This document shows, piece by piece, positions 25,736 to 39,362 of a stretch of 64,000 nucleotides of DNA. The stretch's first letter is position 1. Each line of letters begins with the position of its first letter. This DNA comes from Ifrita kowaldi (lineage: Eukaryota; Chordata; Aves; Passeriformes; Cinclosomatidae), in assembly GCA_013398055.1 (NCBI GenBank), contig VZRS01004017.1:54717-118716 (forward strand), read 5' to 3'. The notes under the pieces were generated by a model. It did no database searches and was not told the DNA's origin. It saw nothing but the letters and a program-made list of their open reading frames with translations. Both the position numbers and the translations under genes were made by a program.

Positions 25736-28700
25736 CATTCCCTCTCTTTCGCAGTCCTCTATCTTATTCTGCACAAGGAGTAAGCCAAGGTCCTGCCAAG
25801 CCAATAGTTTTTAATTACATGATTGCATACTCTTGTAATGCATATATGCAAGAGAAGTGAATTAGGGGTGCAAGGGCCTGGGTATTTTCCATCTTATGTA
25901 TGAGTGATTTCTGCAGCTTTACAGGGAAGGTTTTGGATATGTTGTCTATTATTACCTTTTATTACAGTAACAAGGGAAATAGAAATGAAATTATGCAAAC
26001 ATACAGGACTACTTGCAGAAGTCTGCAGCAGACCCTTAACTCAGAATCTTAAAGGAGCAACACTGACCTCCATCTCTTTAGCAAGCAGAGCAACTTCTGG
26101 GAGCAGATGGCTGGAGCGGTAATTACATAACAGGCACTTCACTACATATGGGCTTTAGGTGTTTCTTTCCCTTCCAGTAGCCAGGGATGCTGGAAATTAG
26201 CAAGTCTGAGCTCTTTGTTGTGCTGGAAGCATTCAGCAGCACTCTGGCACAGGCAGGCGCTGCATGCTCATTCTCATAGGCTGCTTGAACAAGAACTAAT
26301 TTTTTATGTGTGTTAGAAACCGGCAAAAGTGTGAGCAAATGTTGCAAAGAGAGAGGGGGAAACACTTTTCTGGATTTACTTCCTTCCATCTCATCCCATC
26401 TTCCTGCGTTGCCAAGACAAAGGAAGGGGCACAGACATCATCCCCTTCTCCTTTTGGAGCCCCAGTTCCATCCCTCATCCTCCCCCTCCTAAGGTAAACA
26501 CAAAGGAAAAACAGACAAGGTACACAAGCAAAGAAAAGGGCCAACAAAATGGATGAAGGAATTAAAATTTCAGTAACTATCTTTTCAAGAAAAAAGATTT
26601 CAAACGAAAAATGAAAACTATGTCAGTAGAGAAGTGCACAGATTAGTTAACCAAGCTCATTACTCAGAGGGGGGACTCATGGGAAGGGGGGCTACCACCA
26701 GCATCAGCCTGGCAACACAAAACCCAGAGTGAACCATGTGCACCCTGCAGCTCCCTAGAGTGACTCGAGCTTTCCTGCTCACACCGGCAGTAATGGGAAA
26801 GGGATTCCAGGCACTGCCCCTCTACCTTCTAGGAAATTCATTCCCTGTGGTTGTTGGGTAACTCTTCTCCAATAAAAATTAAACAAACAAATGTAATAAA
26901 GAGTTTTATTCAGAATAGAGGCCAATTTACTAGTAATGGCAGCATTAAAGTCCTAAAAGGGCATTGAATTACAGAGCAGTAAAGCCACAGAAAACAGCCT
27001 CTAGTTCTAAAATAACTACAGGTGCCAAAATTAAGGAGGACCAAATTACCAGTCTGTTCCCAGTGTTGGCCTGCAAATACTCAACACGACATGAAAAATG
27101 AATAGCAAATGATTGGCTTTATATTAAGAAAAAGTTGTTTGAATATATTAAATGTGTTTCATTGTGCAATTTCTATATTTGCTCTGTTCCCCAAACCAGA
27201 ATTATTCACCTAATGGATAGATTAATGAGATGACACTAAGCAGAGGGGGGAGGTCGTCTATAATCAGAGCACTTGCAGACAGTGTTTATAAAAGCTATTT
27301 AACAACACCAAGGATGAGTACACCGCACTTACAGCTAAATGCTTCTAGGAGGGGCTGAACACCTGCACAGCTCAGAATGCACAAGGCCTTTAAACCAAAC
27401 CAAATCTGCCTTCGTGTGAAGGATGGAGATTCTGGATGACAGAGAATGAGATTTCCTGTCAAATAACCTCCCACCTCCCAGGCGAAGGGAAGTCGAGCCA
27501 GCCATTGGTAGCATCACTGTTCAATTTGAAAGAGCACATGTTCCTTGCCTGGAATTGCAAAATTTGGATTCAACATGCTAGCTGCCTGTGCAGCCGTGTG
27601 AGGCAGTATAATGGCACATGAAAGAAAAGGTCAAATTTACTAAGTGTTGAGGAGGTGTCATCAAGAGTCACATATTACTTCAAGATGTGTTTTCAGCAGC
27701 AGAGCCTGCACGAGCCCCTCTCACACACAAATCTCTTCTGCCCACTGGGAGTTGGAAAATTCCTCCCAGCTTGGGTGGAAGTTGCTGATCTGCACAGGCT
27801 TGCAGAAGATCCGTCTCTTTTTCCTGCTCCATTCTTCCCTGAAGTGCCACAAAATGCAACCAAACTGATGTGAACGAGCCTCTGGCAAACCCCTGTGCTT
27901 CTTTCTTTTCCATTTGCAGAACTCTGCATGCTACCTATAGCAATTAGGCTTTTGCAGAGCAGTGGTTGTATCCCACATCATCCGAGGACCTGCTTTCACC
28001 TCTCTCAGCTTTCATTTTCTTCAACTTGAGTTATCAGTTTCCTTTCACCAGTGGTAGCAGCCAGGGATGGGGGAGGCAGATTTTTACCTCTCTCCAGCCC
28101 CTGCAGAAATGCTCCAAACATTTTCAACCTGTTTGGTTCCTGACCCATTAACACACTTCCCTGTCTCTGCATTTTCCATTGAGGAGCAGAGCGCCGGCGG
28201 GAATTGCCTGCCCAGGCTCAGGAAGCAGCACTGGCTCCACACAGCATGACACCTCTTCCTCAGGTCTGCCTTCCTCACTGCCCCCTCTTCTTTCCAGATA
28301 AAACCTCCACCAGCACAACTGTCAGCAGCAAGAACAATGTGCTAAGGCAAGCGCCGAGGCAAACAGAGAAGCCATCGGGCTCTCTGTGGAGTAAACATGA
28401 GCTAAAATCCAGAGTCACATAAATCACGTGGATACATGCAGTTCTGAGGGGAGAGGAGGAAAAGGAGGGACTCATTTTTCTTGCACCAGTCCTGGAGGCC
28501 CCTTCCTGAGATCAGAGCACTCATCCAGAGGCTCTGCCTGGTTTGACCAAGGGCAAGGAGCTGCCTAGGAAGATGACCCTGGGATATTTGTGCAGATATC
28601 TGCTCCTGGGCTCCTTCAGGATGGTTGTCAGCCTCGTGGCCAGTTAACCCTACTCTTCTGCAGTGGGAGAGCTGCAGCCAAAATGCAAAGCCCCTCTGCT

Positions 28701-28887
28701 TGATCCACCTCTTACAGAAGGTGGCTTTTGCTTCTCATTCAGACTGTACATCGCAGGCCGCTTCTCAGGGCAGACCTGCAGCTCCAGACCACAGGGCTGA
28801 GATTCAGGAGAGACGAGGGGTTGACCTGAAGAGGTCTGGTTGACTCTTTACAGGACATGAGTCCCCTAAAGATGTCATGGCAGGGCA
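25736..28887. other. Unassigned sequence
   Basis: No supported gene or recognised repeat. The stretch has AT-rich parts around 26870-27200 and a few short open frames without splice support. Confidence 0.4.
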
Positions 28888-28947
28888 TTTGGAGCTGGAG
28901 GATCTTTAAGGTCCCTTCCAACCCAAACCATTCTGTGATTCTATGAT
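28888..28947 (+). mobile_element. Avian CR1 LINE 3' tail
   Basis: The sequence GATCTTTAAGGTCCCTTCC, then AACCCAAACCATTCTGTG and ATTCTATGAT is the canonical 3' end of avian CR1 elements. Only about 60 bases are left, which is normal for CR1 because insertions are usually heavily 5' truncated. The low divergence makes this one of the youngest repeats in the window. Confidence 0.9.
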
Positions 28948-29214
28948 ATATGGGCTGAATACCCCAACACATAAAATAACTTATATGGTAGCAGCTCTTG
29001 TCATAAATTGCAGGACAGGGAAACAAGAGAGAGACACGGGGTAGTACATCAGTACAGTTGTGACAGTGACAGAGGGCCAGCTCGTGGGAGTCCCGCATGA
29101 GCAAGGCACAGGATGTGAAAAACCTGGGGTAACATACTGCTATCAAGATTTAAAAGCACAAGCATTTTCATGCATTGAAGTGAAGCCAGCATTTTCAGAA
29201 GACTAAATTCATTA

Positions 29215-29262
29215 GTCATATCAGATGATGCATCCAACTCAGAATACTCTGTGATTCTGTGA
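29215..29262 (+). mobile_element. Diverged CR1 3' tail
   Basis: The sequence CATCCAACTCAGAATACTCT followed by GTGATTCTGTGA matches the variant CR1 tail (CCAACTCAGAATATTCTGTG). It lies about 270 bases past the previous CR1 tail, on the same strand. Only the tail is recognisable. Confidence 0.6.
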
Positions 29263-29269
29263 AATGTTC

Positions 29270-32200
29270 ACTGAGAGCGGTGGAAACCGGAGTTGGCTGG
29301 GCATATCAAAGAACAATTCCCGTGCCCAAGTTTCCAGTTAGTTAATGTGCTTTGCATTATATATTCTCAAGTTCAGCTCGAGAACTTTGCATTATTTGGG
29401 TGTTGAAGGAACTTGGAGCTTTGCACAAACAGTAACACAGATATTTTGGTATTAAACTAATTTTTGATTTTCTGATAATATCTGTCTGGCAAAAAAACAG
29501 CAGCCAAAATAAAAATATTATTGCAGCAAGATGCTGAAGCAGTGAACAGCAGTTATTTCTTAATTCAGTAGCCTCACATTTTATGTGCATATCTGAACTT
29601 AACATCTATGAGCACTCTGTGTTAGTTTAACCTATTTTGCAAAGCTCAGGAGAAAAGATTAATTTAGCTCTCTTACAAGTCTCTCCAGTGGTTGAATATG
29701 CTTTGCTTCAACAAAGACGTAGCAGGTAATCCAGGAAATTGCAAGAAAAAAAGACATTAAGGCAGTGCCATGTGTGATGTTTCTGATACCTACAGAGATA
29801 AGGTGACTTACAAACTTTCCCATCATGAAACAGATATAGAAAGACAGGCATTTTTTTGGTTATGTAGGAAGCAAACAACTGAAAGTAGTGTTCCTAAATG
29901 CTCTGAAATGGTAGAGTTGAAATATTTATTTTAAATTAGCAGTGTAGTTGCACTTACTTTTTTTATCTCTTCATTTACATTGCTGGTACAAGACCAGGGG
30001 AGTTTTGAAAATCTTCTTAAATAGCACTTGAGAGTGGCTTTGTTCAAATCCAGTAATGTATTTGAATCCCAATATAAAAATCAGTGTTACCTCCCTGCAA
30101 GGACTTACTGGGTCACCAGTCAAACCAGCCCTAGTATTCATGCACCTGAGCTGTGCTGAAGGTACAGGACATTTGCTTCCAGAGACTTTTCAGACCTCTC
30201 CTGCCTCTTCCAGGTCTTCACATCTCTACCTGTAAGCTTGGAAATTTTTTGGAAAATTTTGGAATTTTTTTCCCTCTATTTGTTTGAAACCAAATTGTGC
30301 ATATTTGCATCCATGATCACTTTGCTCAGACAATGTGCAAGTGGAAGTGCCACCCATTTTGTTCCAGGCACTTGGGGCTTAAGGACTGGCTTATCCAGAA
30401 GCCTGATGACAGACACAAGGCTCCCAGTCCAGCCTCCCCCCAGTTCTTCCCACTGCAGCCTCCCCAAACTGCACCAGGGCAACACAGGCTGGGCAACAAC
30501 ACAACTGCCAGTGGCAAGTGCTGAAAGAACAAGAGTCACCCTCTCACCAAGACTGGGAATGTTGATGTACCCAGTGCACTTTGAGAAGTACTGTCTGTCT
30601 ATACACACAGGATGGCATAAATCCCCCAAACTGCTCCAGATAGGTGACCAGGTGTACAAGAAACCACAGTTATCCTATATAGCCAGACATAGTTGAAAAG
30701 GGAGAATCCCACATCTCTCATTTCTTCCCAAGAAGTCAAGAGACTCCAAATTAGAGGACAGGGATAGAAGATGCTCAAAGAGCATATGGATAGCACATTT
30801 TGAAGAATTTGGTGCTGGTACATAACATGGTTTTTTTCCCTTCCTTTATGTAGATGCACATTGATAGAGTAGTCAACCTTCAAATCCCCCTTCCAGGGAC
30901 AGCCACACCCCAGGGAATAACTCTGGAGACTTTACAAGGGCAAAGCCTGGAGGGCTGCTGTGCCAAGTTCTGTATCATGCCTGGAAAAATGATACAACAG
31001 GCCAGCTCTTGGCAAAGACATGAAAGGCTCCACGCTACCTCCAGGCTACCCAGCAAAACACACTGACGGATGTTTCTCGGAGACACCACTGGATACCTGA
31101 GCATTGGACATCACATGGAATAACAACCAGTTATTCAACCTTGGAGTGCTCACAAGTCCTGACACAGCTCATCCTTCTGTGCAGCATCCCTGCTGCTCCC
31201 GTTGAGGGACCTGGGAAGCCTTGCCACAGAGGAAGAGAAGGGAAGGTGTTTCCCAAATGTTATTTTATGCAAATATGATAAAGGTTTCCCCAGAGAGTAC
31301 AGGAGGGGTAGAAAGTGGTTCATTGCACACACAATACAGTGATGCTGCAAACATACAGCAACTCTGATGCACCAGATGTGCTCTGTGCGTGTCCAGATGT
31401 GCTCCTGTTTGAAGTCTCTAGTGTTCCCCAGCTGCGCTTGTGACTCATCAGCACACATGCCAGAGTAGCTCCCAAGCCGTGAGATCCCCATGGCCCACTT
31501 GGGTGACACATGCTGAGGGATTTCTCAGGCACCTACGGAGTGATTCTATCCTCCTAGAGAGCAGAGCACCCTTCCTGCTGGTGCACAAAGGCACCATGTT
31601 TCTCATGGAGCAGCATTTAAGGGCAAGAGTAGTTCTGCTTTATCCTATCAAGGTCACAGCCAGAAGCAGTGCATTACAATATGGAGAGTTATACACGAGT
31701 AGTGTAACGGATGCACAGTTAACGACCGCCTGAAACTGAGATCCCTGATTTGCTGTTAGCTGATTTCTTCCCCATGGTATCACCCAGTCATTCAGGTTGA
31801 GATTGAGTTGTAGCCAAAAATCCTTTGCCAGAACATGCTCTGAAGAAATAACCTCGGTTTGGAATACAGCCTGTGAATATCTGCTCACTCAGTTCCAGCA
31901 GAACACTGAAGGGAAGCGAATATTCAAATAATTTCTGGTCTCTCCTACTCTTTTTCTGATTGCTCAGTTTGGAGATGGTAACATACAACTTCCACTATTT
32001 CTCTCCTCTTCTGTCATCTGCTCAGGAGCCTACTCTGCTCACTCACAGTAACACTGATGTTCACACTTCCATCCAGAAAGCCTGGTATTCACATCTCCAT
32101 GTGGAAGAGGAAGGATTGCTTGTTTCAGTCCAAAAATTTTTGCTGTGTGTTTCTGTTCTTCCTGATTTACCTTTCCAGTTCAGACAACTAATGCATTAAG

Positions 32201-35200
32201 CTTCCCATCAATTTCCATAGGATTCAAGAAACAGTTACCCTCTAGCAGCCAATACATCTTCAGCTGTGTACTGAGGTCAGGCACCAGGCCAGCAGGATAA
32301 ACACATCAGGGAGGGGGAGCTGAACCTTGCCCACATCCAGCAGGTACCCCAGCAGGGTTTTGGGATGGGTTTTGGGCTTCTATTCTATGCTTGGGTCAGC
32401 CATGGAAGGTCAGTGGGAGATGATGCCCCCCAATAAGCCAGGGAGTGAAGAACAAAATCCAGGTGCCCACTGTCTTCCAGCAAGCTGGGTTACATGAGGT
32501 GCCTCTGCCTTTGATTCATGATGCCAGTACTCAGCTCCTGGCAGGAACTTGGAGGGATTTTACCATTTGGCCAAGCACAAAGCCAGAAGGACAGGGGCAA
32601 GCAGGAGGATGTGCAAGTGAGCAACATCCCTGCTTGTTGCACGGCCTGCAGGGAGTCATCAATCATGAATCGCACCAGATTTCCTAGTGACAATTCTGCT
32701 GGTGGAATGCTCCTGACTCTGGAAGCCTTAGTACAGGTCTCACAGTACGTTAATCCCACCACATAGATCTGAGTAGCATATAAACACCATCATCTTCACC
32801 ACCGCTTGGCACATCATAAAAACAACTGCTTGAAGCTGGCTGCTGGACACTCATCCAAGCAATGGTGCTGTAAATTCAGAGGGCAGGAGAGTCTGCACAG
32901 GAACAGCCCAGGAGAGAGCACGAGACAGCTGTTTCATTTCTACTTCTTACAGGAAAATATTTCCATGAAGTGTAATGTTTGGAAAATGTCTAACAACCCA
33001 GTTCATGCTTTCTACAGATTATGTGGATTTAGCATTTCTGTTGTCTATACTGGGATAGATGAATAGAGAGATAAAAGGAGGCATGAAAATATAAGACAGT
33101 TGGAATGCAGGAGAATCTACAGAATGTGCGAAAAATGTAGGAAAAACTAAATAAAAGAGGAAAAGACAAATGAGATATTGTCAAGGCAGCCAGTGAAGCA
33201 GCAGGGTCCCAGTTCAGAGGTGGAATCATTAAACGACAAGTGAGGCAGCTCTTACGAAAAGCCTACATGATTTTTTAACCCTGGAATTCACTAGGGGGAG
33301 TGTGTGGTCAAGGGTGAATGCCAGAATAAATCTGTTTTCCAGAAGAAAAAGGGAATGTACTGGGAGTTCAGTCACCCCAGAACAGGGGCTCAGGGAATGA
33401 GGTGGCTTCTGCACCGGCCACACCCACGACATGTCGCCCGACAGCTGGGAAGGGAAGGTGGGAGGCATCCACCCCACATCACACCCAGCAGTGGCTTTGG
33501 GAGAGCAGGTTCACTCGCTTCCAGAGTCAGGACCAAATACCATGGCCCTGTGAGTGAGAAGCAAAAAAATGCCACAGAGAAAAATCTGGTGAATTTGCTT
33601 GTGTTTTACCTGGGGAAAACTATTAAACCTTCCTCCCTTTCTTTCTCCAGCTTGTCACAAAAATTTGGGATCCTGATCCAGAAGAGCCACAGTGCCAATG
33701 CAGCAGCTTACACACCGGTTACAGCCCTTCCACGTCCCAAGTGCAAGCGAGCAGCACGTCAGACAAACATTAGAGTAACCCTGTCCCACCCTCTGCTCTT
33801 CTCTGCCGCAAAAAGGAATGGGAAGATGCAGATCCCCATGGAGACCTGTGCTGAAAGGGGATTGAGGAGCCCAGCAAGGAAGCACAAAGATCAGGCAGGA
33901 AAAGGATTTCCTCAAAGCAAGACCACAACACAAAGGGCCTTCCTACTGATCCTGATGGAAAATAGTCCCGTGTAGGAAGGGAATGTAAAGGACTAGGACA
34001 GTCTGACAGGGATTTCCAAAGAGTGCATGCTTGTACAGAGCAGCCTGTGCACGTGCAACAAACCTAATCCTAAACCTCTGCAGACATACCAGGACACACG
34101 CACCAACTCCTCTCCTTGAGATCCTGCATTTCCTTCAAGTGCACTAAAAGCAATTTGCATCACACATGTACAGCTGCCCATCCAAAACTCCCTGAGTGTC
34201 CAATCCCTTGCACATAAAAGTATCAGTGATTTTCAGGCAAGGAACAACTCAAGGCTCCTATGCATGGGGGCATATCCTACATTTCCAGACATCTGGCAGC
34301 CCCTCAGGATTCCTGCATCTGTGGACACATCTGGGCTTCCCAGACATGGGGCAGTGGAGAATTTCTGTGCACGCACAGCAGCATGCAAGGCCAGGAGACA
34401 CATGAATTCCCCCAAGTCTGGCTAGACAGTGACAGACAAGAGAACACATCTGGGGAAACCTGGACAGTTGGTCATGTGAAGAGCAGACAAGCCCAGGAGA
34501 TGCAGCCAGCAGAAGAAGCTGGTGGCATCAGAGGTGAAAGACAGGCACGGCGGCTTGGGTTCTTTTCCTCACACCTTCTACCTGAGGGAAAACAGGCACT
34601 TGCATCTCTTGGGGACAGGAATGCAAAACTTGTGCTGCTTCTGGACTGTCCTGTCCTCAGAAAGAGAAACACGAGGCATGGAGCTACTCCCAGTCCCCAT
34701 GGGGCTGCCAGAAATAACACAAACCTTACGTCTCACACCAGCTGGCGAAGAGGACTAATCTGGCTTCAGGAACTGCTTGAAAGAGAGCCAAGCCTCCCAT
34801 CCAGTTCTCATGGCCCCCTCCACCTCCCTCCAGACCCAGTTCCTTTTCTGGCATGATGGTATCCTCAGTGTTCTGCTGACAGCAAGCTGCTCCTCGCTAA
34901 CCGCTCTGCCGACCCACCCTGCCGCCTATTCCTTGGTGAGGCTCCTCTGTGTTTTTTCCGTCCTGGACACAGAACAACAGGCCCTGGCTCTGTGGTGGCC
35001 AGACCACAGGGTGGTGGGGTAGTGGACGTGGCAGGAACCCCCATCTGTCCCTCCCTCCTGGTCCCTGACACTGCTGCTGCATCTCTTCACTTGAATTAGG
35101 CAGCTCAAGAGACTCCCTGCCCATGAACCTGCATTTCTCTCCTTTCTATCCACAGCCTGTGTCTCTTTTGAACCTCCAGCTCCAAGGTCTGCACTCCTCT

Positions 35201-35320
35201 GTAGAAGAGGAGCTTGGTCATATTTTTAGATAATTTAAAAAAAATCTTTAAAAAATGCAATACAATAACCAGGGCAGATAAATCAGCAACATAATAACTA
35301 CATCTGTCTGCATTTACCAC
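29270..35320. other. Unassigned sequence
   Basis: No supported gene. Plus-strand open frames of 223 codons (33304-33975) and 198 codons (34260-34856) are the longest in the window but show no family motif, no repeats and no promoter or splice context. I treat them as chance. Confidence 0.4.
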
Positions 35321-35519
35321 GAGGGTGCTGAGACACTGGCACAGTTTGCCCAGAGAAGTTTTGGATGTCCCATCCTCAAAAGTGTTCAGGGCCAGGTTGG
35401 ATGGGGCTCTGAGAAACCTGGTTTAGTGGAAGGTGTCCCTGCCCATGACAGGTGGATTGGACAAGATGACCTTTAAAAGGTACCTTCCAACCTAAACCAT
35501 TCCATGATTCTACGATTCT
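35321..35519 (+). mobile_element. Avian CR1 LINE 3' end, about 200 bp
   Basis: This is collinear with the CR1 consensus end from GGTGCTGAGACACTGGCAC through TTGCCCAGAGAAGTT, GGCCAGGTTGGATGGGGCT, AAGGTGTCCCTGCCCATG and ACCTTCCAACCTAAACCATT to the terminal ATTCTACGATTCTT. It is the longest recent CR1 fragment in the window, 5' truncated as usual. Confidence 0.92.
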
Positions 35520-37784
35520 TCATTCATTTCCACCAGCAGCTTGCAAAATAATGAAAAAGAGTGATTTTGACAGTCACATAACTAACTGCAACTAATCCAA
35601 CCCTGCACAGCCCAAAGCAACAGCTGTGAAGCACAGTTTAAATTGATGCTGGTGGAAACATAAGGGTTTATTTGCATGACTGCCGTCACATACACCTTGA
35701 CTCTGTTCCTGCCACCACTTCCCTCCCTGTAGCACTGCCTCACTGTGGCTCCTGCATTAGAAAAGTTGTGTTAAAAATACGTAAGAAAGCACTTTTTTCT
35801 TGAGTCAATGCAAAAGAAGGAGGCTGGCACACTCAGGAGGCTATGTGTAAATGAGTCCAAAGGCTATGTGTTTCAGAAAGACAAGTCCCAAAACTAATTT
35901 TAGAAGGGCGAGACCCTGATGGAAAGATACCCTGCATTACAAGTGGACAGAGCCGGGCAGAGCTAAACTCAAAACGTTCCGAGCCTGATTTGGTCTGCAA
36001 GGTTCCTATCTCCTTCTGTCACACATTATTAAACATAGATCAGAAACAGGATCTGGGATTACAGAACACACTGAACTCAGGACATCAGAAGACACCTGTC
36101 CTATAAATAGGAATCATTTACCAATTCAGAGCAACACACACATGTTTTGGCAACCTCTCGGCCAATAAAAGCAGAAGCCACAACTTCAGAATTATCCAAG
36201 TGCTATTATTTCAAATGCGAAACAATGTTTTATGTCATCGTGACTTAACTCCTTATTTCCCAAATTCTCATCATGCACATCTGCGTTGAATCACACCAAA
36301 AATTAACCCTCCCAAAATTAGTCCATCACCAATTTGGAAAATTGCCTTTTTTTTTTTTTTTTAAAACAGTAGAGCAGAAACAACAACAAAAAGCAAAACT
36401 TTAGGTTTGGAGCTGTTGATTTGGTGCTTTTCATTTCTTCTGTAGATTTCTGCCTGTATCCCAATATCCCAGGATTTCACCTTCAAAACTTCAAAGTCGA
36501 TTCAGTCACTTAGATCACAGACTTTGCACGGCAAAGTGCTCAGAAACACCAATTTGGGATTTTGAACAGAGTTGCAATGCTGGGCTCCAATTTGTTGACG
36601 CTTGGGTTGTAGGAAGAATTAACAGGAACACGTGCAAGGGTCTGTGTAAGGGAACAACGTGAAGCGCCGCTTCCAAACAGGTGCAGCCGATTATCTGAGG
36701 CAACTCTGAGCAGGAAAAGAAACGCTGTTTTCTTCGCAGATTTTAAGAGCACTAAAAACTTCCAGATAATGGGAAGTCCCTGAAGCTTTTAGAAAGTGTT
36801 TTCTCATACTCCGTACCTGGTATGACAGCTGCTTCTCTGCAGCTATGGGGAGTTGTGGTTTTCCATTTGTGAAAATTCAAGTGAAATCTATCATTTTTTG
36901 GAAAGAGCCTAAGTCCTGGTGTTCTCAAATATCTTTACAGGTTGAACATTTGGAAAGGATCCAAGACTCCAATCAGAGCCTGAATATGTGGAAATATTTA
37001 ACTCTCTAAGAAACAGTATATAAAATAAGCTGTTTCTCTGCTTGATGACTATTTCAGGATTGACTAATTACTTGTCCTGATGCCAAACACCACAGAGATG
37101 GCTCAAGAGGATAATTTCTGAAGCTTGAATTTGTAACATTCTATCAAAGGAAGGCTATTTCTGTGTCAAAACCCTATATCTGGAAATTTATATACAGCAA
37201 GATCATAAATGAACTTTTGGACACCCAGGTTCAGAAGTCAAGTTTTTCAATGAAATATCTGCTAAATCTTTTTTGGGGGGTGGAATGAACAAGCTTTAAA
37301 ATAAAGCAGGAAAATAAAGACTACTGTATCAAACCCAGGTTCCTCCTGGGGAAGCACTCACATTTCAGATAGTTGGTCTCTGGATCTTGTTTCAGGGAAG
37401 GATTTGGTGGCGGGGAGCAAAGACTCCCTGCTGTCCTGGTCAGCACATCAGCTCCTCCCTGGGGGTGGTCATAGCAAGGAGATGTAGCTGAGGTTTCCTA
37501 AATTCAGTCACCTCTGTCCAAAAACCCTAAACTCGATCTTTCTTCTCATACCAATGCACATCACATCAAGGTTCTGGCATAGGCAGAGGCTAAAGTCACC
37601 TCCTATTTTAATGGGAAGAGAACCAGAGCCCATAGTCCAAGCTCAGCTTTGCTTCCAGCTGAGTGAAAGGTCTTGCTGGCCAAGTTATCAGCAAAGGCTA
37701 ACAAATTCAGTTTGGTTTCAGGAGTATTTAATTCCTGCCATCACCTATTCTCTAGGAGGCACAACACTCATGTTGCACATTTAT
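35520..37784. other. Unassigned sequence
   Basis: No gene or clear repeat, except a poly-T run of about 16-17 bases at 36347-36362. Confidence 0.4.
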
Positions 37785-37862
37785 ACAGACTTTAAGGACA
37801 GAAAGGACCATTCTGAGCATTATAAATCTGCACATTATTACTCCAAGGTTGTCCTGCATTAG
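37785..37862 (-). mobile_element. Ancient CR1 3' tail fragment
   Basis: The plus-strand sequence ACAGACTTTAAGGACAGAAA then GGACCATTCTGAGCAT is a diverged reverse complement of the old CR1 end (GATTTTAAGGTCAGAAGGGACC, ATTATGATCAT). What follows (TAAATCTGCACATTATTACTC) is only weakly similar. Confidence 0.55.
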
Positions 37863-39251
37863 GTTCTAAACCATAGCTTCCTCTTTTGCCTTTCTTCTTT
37901 AATATTTCAAGATATTTCCCTTGAATTTTTCTTCCCCTTGTTGGTACTTGCACATTATGATTAAGTTACTTTTTAATTTTTTTTTAAGTAGATGAATCTT
38001 ATTGAAATCTTATCTGTAGCGCCCTATTTCCAGGATTTGGTCACATTTACTGCTCTTTTCTGAATCTTTCCCAACCATATAGCATTTTGGCAAAAATGGG
38101 CATGAGAATTGGACATGGTGCCCAACACAGCTTCCCACTACCATTTCCAAAGTCAGAGCATCCCACTGACCCTTAGGGGGCTCTGGGTGCACCTGTCCTC
38201 CCAGCTGCTGCTCTGCCCATGTGGTTCATGCCCACCCAGATATTTGCAACAGCCCCAATTCCTTTTTATTTATCTGCTTCCACCTTAAATTTAACCTTTT
38301 CTCTTCGCTCCTGTGAAGTCCAAATCTATACTGAGTATCAAAACACACGAACTTTAGTTCACCTGTAAAACTATCAGATGCCACTCTCAAGCTCAGAGCT
38401 GTACAGAGCTCACTGTCACAGGAGCTTACCAAAGCCAAGCAGCAGATTTTAGACCAGCGCCCTGACACACCTTGTGAGATAACCCAAGGCTTTGGCACAG
38501 AGAGGACAAAGATACAGCAGCTGTTAGAGAGAGCAGCTTTTCTATTTAATATCTTACCATTTAAAAATAACCTTTTACTTGTCACTAGTGTTACAAGGGA
38601 GCTGCACCAGGTGGAGGTGGGTGTTTGGTGGGCTTTGGGGAGATTTTACCAGTGCCCACGGTGGCTGGAGCACAGCTCAACAACAACTGGTCAGTGAACT
38701 GAGCAGAGGGAAGAAAAGGGGGCTCAAGGTCTGATTAGCACCATGGGAGGGAGAATGAGAAGGATTTTGGAAGAGGAAAAGCTGCAAGAGTCAAGCACAA
38801 GGGCACAAGGCTGCAGTGAGGGCAGATAACCATCGGAACAGGCTGAGCTCCAGCGTGGTGGGAGGGGCAGCAGCACAGCAGCCAGCGTGTGGGAGAGGGA
38901 GAGAAGGAGCAGTATGAGCATGTTATGAGGCCGCAGGGAAGACACAGCTGTCAACCAGTCCTGCAGAAAGGCATCAGAGGGATCAGCAGGGGAGACACAC
39001 ATGGAGTTTGGTTTTGGCCAGCCTGAGAAAAGCAGGCAGCCATCCACCGTGGAGCTTATGTAGGATGTGCAAGGCTGGCTGGCAGAGGGAGGAAAGAGGT
39101 CCCCTCTGGGGCATTCCTTGTCTCAGATGGGTGAGCTGGGTCCAGACCAACACTGGACTCCATAACCCTGAGGAAGTGAGACTGGAGAGGAGAGTCTCAC
39201 ATTTGCGCAGCAACGGGGCAGGCTGAGGGCACCCAATCCAGCCAGGAAAGA
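37863..39251. other. Unassigned sequence
   Basis: No supported gene. A minus-strand GTAAGC donor next to 38431 has an open but short segment behind it and no good acceptor. Confidence 0.35.
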
Positions 39252-39362
39252 AGACCTGTGTGAGGGGGCTTTGAGTAACCTGGTCTAGTGAAAGGTGTCC
39301 CTGCCCATGGGACTAGGTGATCTTTGAGGCCCTTTCCAACCCAAACCATCCTATGATTGTAT
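39252..39362 (+). mobile_element. Avian CR1 LINE 3' end
   Basis: The CR1 tail is recognisable from GGGGCTTTGAGTAACCTGG through AAGGTGTCCCTGCCCATGG, TAGGTGATCTTTGAGGCCC and CAACCCAAACCATCC to ATGATTGTATG. A short internal deletion removes part of the usual CAGGGGGTTGGAAC block between CCCATGG and GATCTTT. Confidence 0.88.

Noticed and set aside
34260..34856. 198-codon plus-strand open frame
   Set aside because: No family feature; overlaps many other open frames in a GC-richer stretch.
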